DNA of 64,000 nucleotides from NCBI GenBank assembly GCA_003994795.1, contig AP018269.1, positions 4,799,677-4,863,676 on the forward strand. The letters run 5' to 3'. Positions 63,226 through 64,000 of this stretch are shown here, in pieces; within the stretch, counting starts at the first letter, position 1, and every line of letters starts with the position of its first letter. The stretch is from Cylindrospermum sp. NIES-4074. Its GTDB lineage: Bacteria; Cyanobacteriota; Cyanobacteriia; Cyanobacteriales; Nostocaceae. Below the pieces are notes generated by a model. That model had not been told where the DNA came from. It made no database searches and worked only from the letters and a program-made list of their open reading frames with translations. The position numbers and the translations under genes were made by a program.

Positions 63226-64000
63226 ATGCTCAATTCAATATATATTGCTCAATCAGGGTCTAAGCCTAAAAAGGCTTCCCAGGAAGTACTAGCTAGCAAT
63301 CCACAAACTCCACCATTTTTAGTAATCACTGCTGGAGGAGTGGTTTTAGGGCTGATTGCTGTGATTGTGTATAGCACAATCTTGAGGAAACAACTAGAGA
63401 AAAAACTCAAATTTGAACAATTCCGCACGCGAGAATTGGAAAAAAAGTTTAAGCTAGCGCTGGAAACTATTCGCAAAATGGAAACTAATCCAGATTTGGT
63501 GAACTCACGGGACTTCAACCTGGATTATCTGCGGATGCGGATGTCAGAGGAGGTATTTCATTTTGCGATCGTTAATCAAGTTAAAATTAGGGTCAAAGAT
63601 AAAATCACTCAAGCGTTGCGTCCCAATCAAGCGCAACAAGGAACCGTGGGTATTGCCAGTAACACTGGTAGGCAAGTAGATGAAATGTTTGATGTAGAAT
63701 ATGAAGCTGGTACTACGCCCAACATTGTTAGACGAGTGCTGTTTCGGATACAAATTCGGTTAATGAAGTTACCAACGCAAGCGACTTCTGCCACAATTAG
63801 CCAAATTATTGACTGTATAGAAACTTACCTCAGTCCAATGGAAGATGAGGATAACTGGCAACCAACAATTCAAGGTCGAGTTGCCTATATGCATTGGGAT
63901 CAAAAGGCTAAACCAACACCTCTACTAGTGTTGGAACAATCTAATGAAGGTGTGAATGTCACTTTTCGCACCAGTCGCCAGGCAAATACCCCAGCACAAC
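63226..64000 (+). CDS. Conserved cyanobacterial membrane protein (3' truncated)
   Basis: The frame opens with ATG at 63226 and stays open through 64000, giving 258 codons so far. The translation begins MLNSIYIAQSGSKPKK. One hydrophobic span (FLVITAGGVVLGLIAVIVYS, about 31-50) is followed by a basic coiled coil (RKQLEKKLKFEQFRTRELEKKF). A mixed domain with VKIRVKDKITQALRPNQ, DEMFDVEYEAGT and RIQIRLMKLPTQ comes next. It looks like a known but uncharacterised cyanobacterial family, with function unknown. The end lies beyond the window. Confidence 0.75.
   Translation, partial: MLNSIYIAQSGSKPKKASQEVLASNPQTPPFLVITAGGVVLGLIAVIVYSTILRKQLEKKLKFEQFRTRELEKKFKLALETIRKMETNPDLVNSRDFNLDYLRMRMSEEVFHFAIVNQVKIRVKDKITQALRPNQAQQGTVGIASNTGRQVDEMFDVEYEAGTTPNIVRRVLFRIQIRLMKLPTQATSATISQIIDCIETYLSPMEDEDNWQPTIQGRVAYMHWDQKAKPTPLLVLEQSNEGVNVTFRTSRQANTPAQ

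Overview
The window is chromosomal DNA of a filamentous, probably heterocyst-forming cyanobacterium (Nostocales type). The signs are psbA (photosystem II D1), GUN4, PipX next to PipY, SepF, a Mo-dependent-nitrogenase C-terminal family protein, very frequent HIP1 octamers (GCGATCGC), and heptanucleotide short tandem repeats (STRRs) and small palindromic repeats in most intergenic gaps. There are no rRNA or tRNA genes, no CRISPR array and no prophage.

Layout. 1-8.6 kb holds housekeeping genes: a two-domain CobA/CobO-type adenosyltransferase (cut by the window edge), a small membrane protein, a metallophosphoesterase, der, an EcfT/CbiQ-type transporter subunit, then the pipX-pipY-sepF-proC cluster. 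8.6-13.4 kb is an accessory island: a DUF433/DUF5615 toxin-antitoxin pair, a half-size hsdS with hsdM but no hsdR, and an IS200/IS605-type tnpB that seems to have landed just after the start of a third gene of that operon. 13.4-18.8 kb carries an Ski2/ISE2-like helicase, two secreted proteins and an Nramp transporter. 18.8-28 kb is a metal-homeostasis region: a His-rich Zn/Cd-type P-ATPase preceded by three Zur/Fur-like boxes, a Rieske oxygenase, a MerR regulator, a small membrane protein, CopA, a CopZ-like chaperone and a DUF305 protein. 28.4-30.5 kb has rtcB and a conserved unknown.

The most unusual stretch is 31.0-32.7 kb. It is an otherwise gene-free AT-rich region with six clear copies and one degenerate copy of a unit of about 115 nt. 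Each unit reads, on the minus strand, as a small RNA gene: a conserved 5' block, a variable middle, and a 3' intrinsic terminator whose stem co-varies between copies. The design resembles the tandem NsiR1 small-RNA array known upstream of hetF in Nostoc, but hetF is not in this window.

33.2-36.7 kb holds decayed and intact toxin-antitoxin-like genes, a secreted unknown, a MITE, a Nudix hydrolase and a DUF3531 protein. 36.9-51.6 kb is mostly metabolism: a TPR protein, an EcfA-like ATPase, rsmG (behind 21 copies of a heptamer), Mn-type SOD, icd, gun4, a sugar-type ABC ATPase, a DUF3370 protein, several small cyanobacterial proteins and ppc. 51.8-56.5 kb encodes a probable polysaccharide O-acetylation pair: a 1002-residue protein with four N-terminal repeats, one membrane span and an SGNH-like domain, followed by an MBOAT acyltransferase. 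56.7-64 kb has psbA (Q130, low-light D1 form), an ACT-malic enzyme, a creatininase-family amidohydrolase, a secreted unknown, a cupin, the Mo-nitrogenase C-terminal family protein, a HAD phosphatase and a membrane protein cut by the window end.

Mobile short repeats shape this genome. They sit inside two coding regions (helicase, rtcB), occupy the position of the ribosome-binding site in front of several start codons, and form MITE-like hairpins around small genes.
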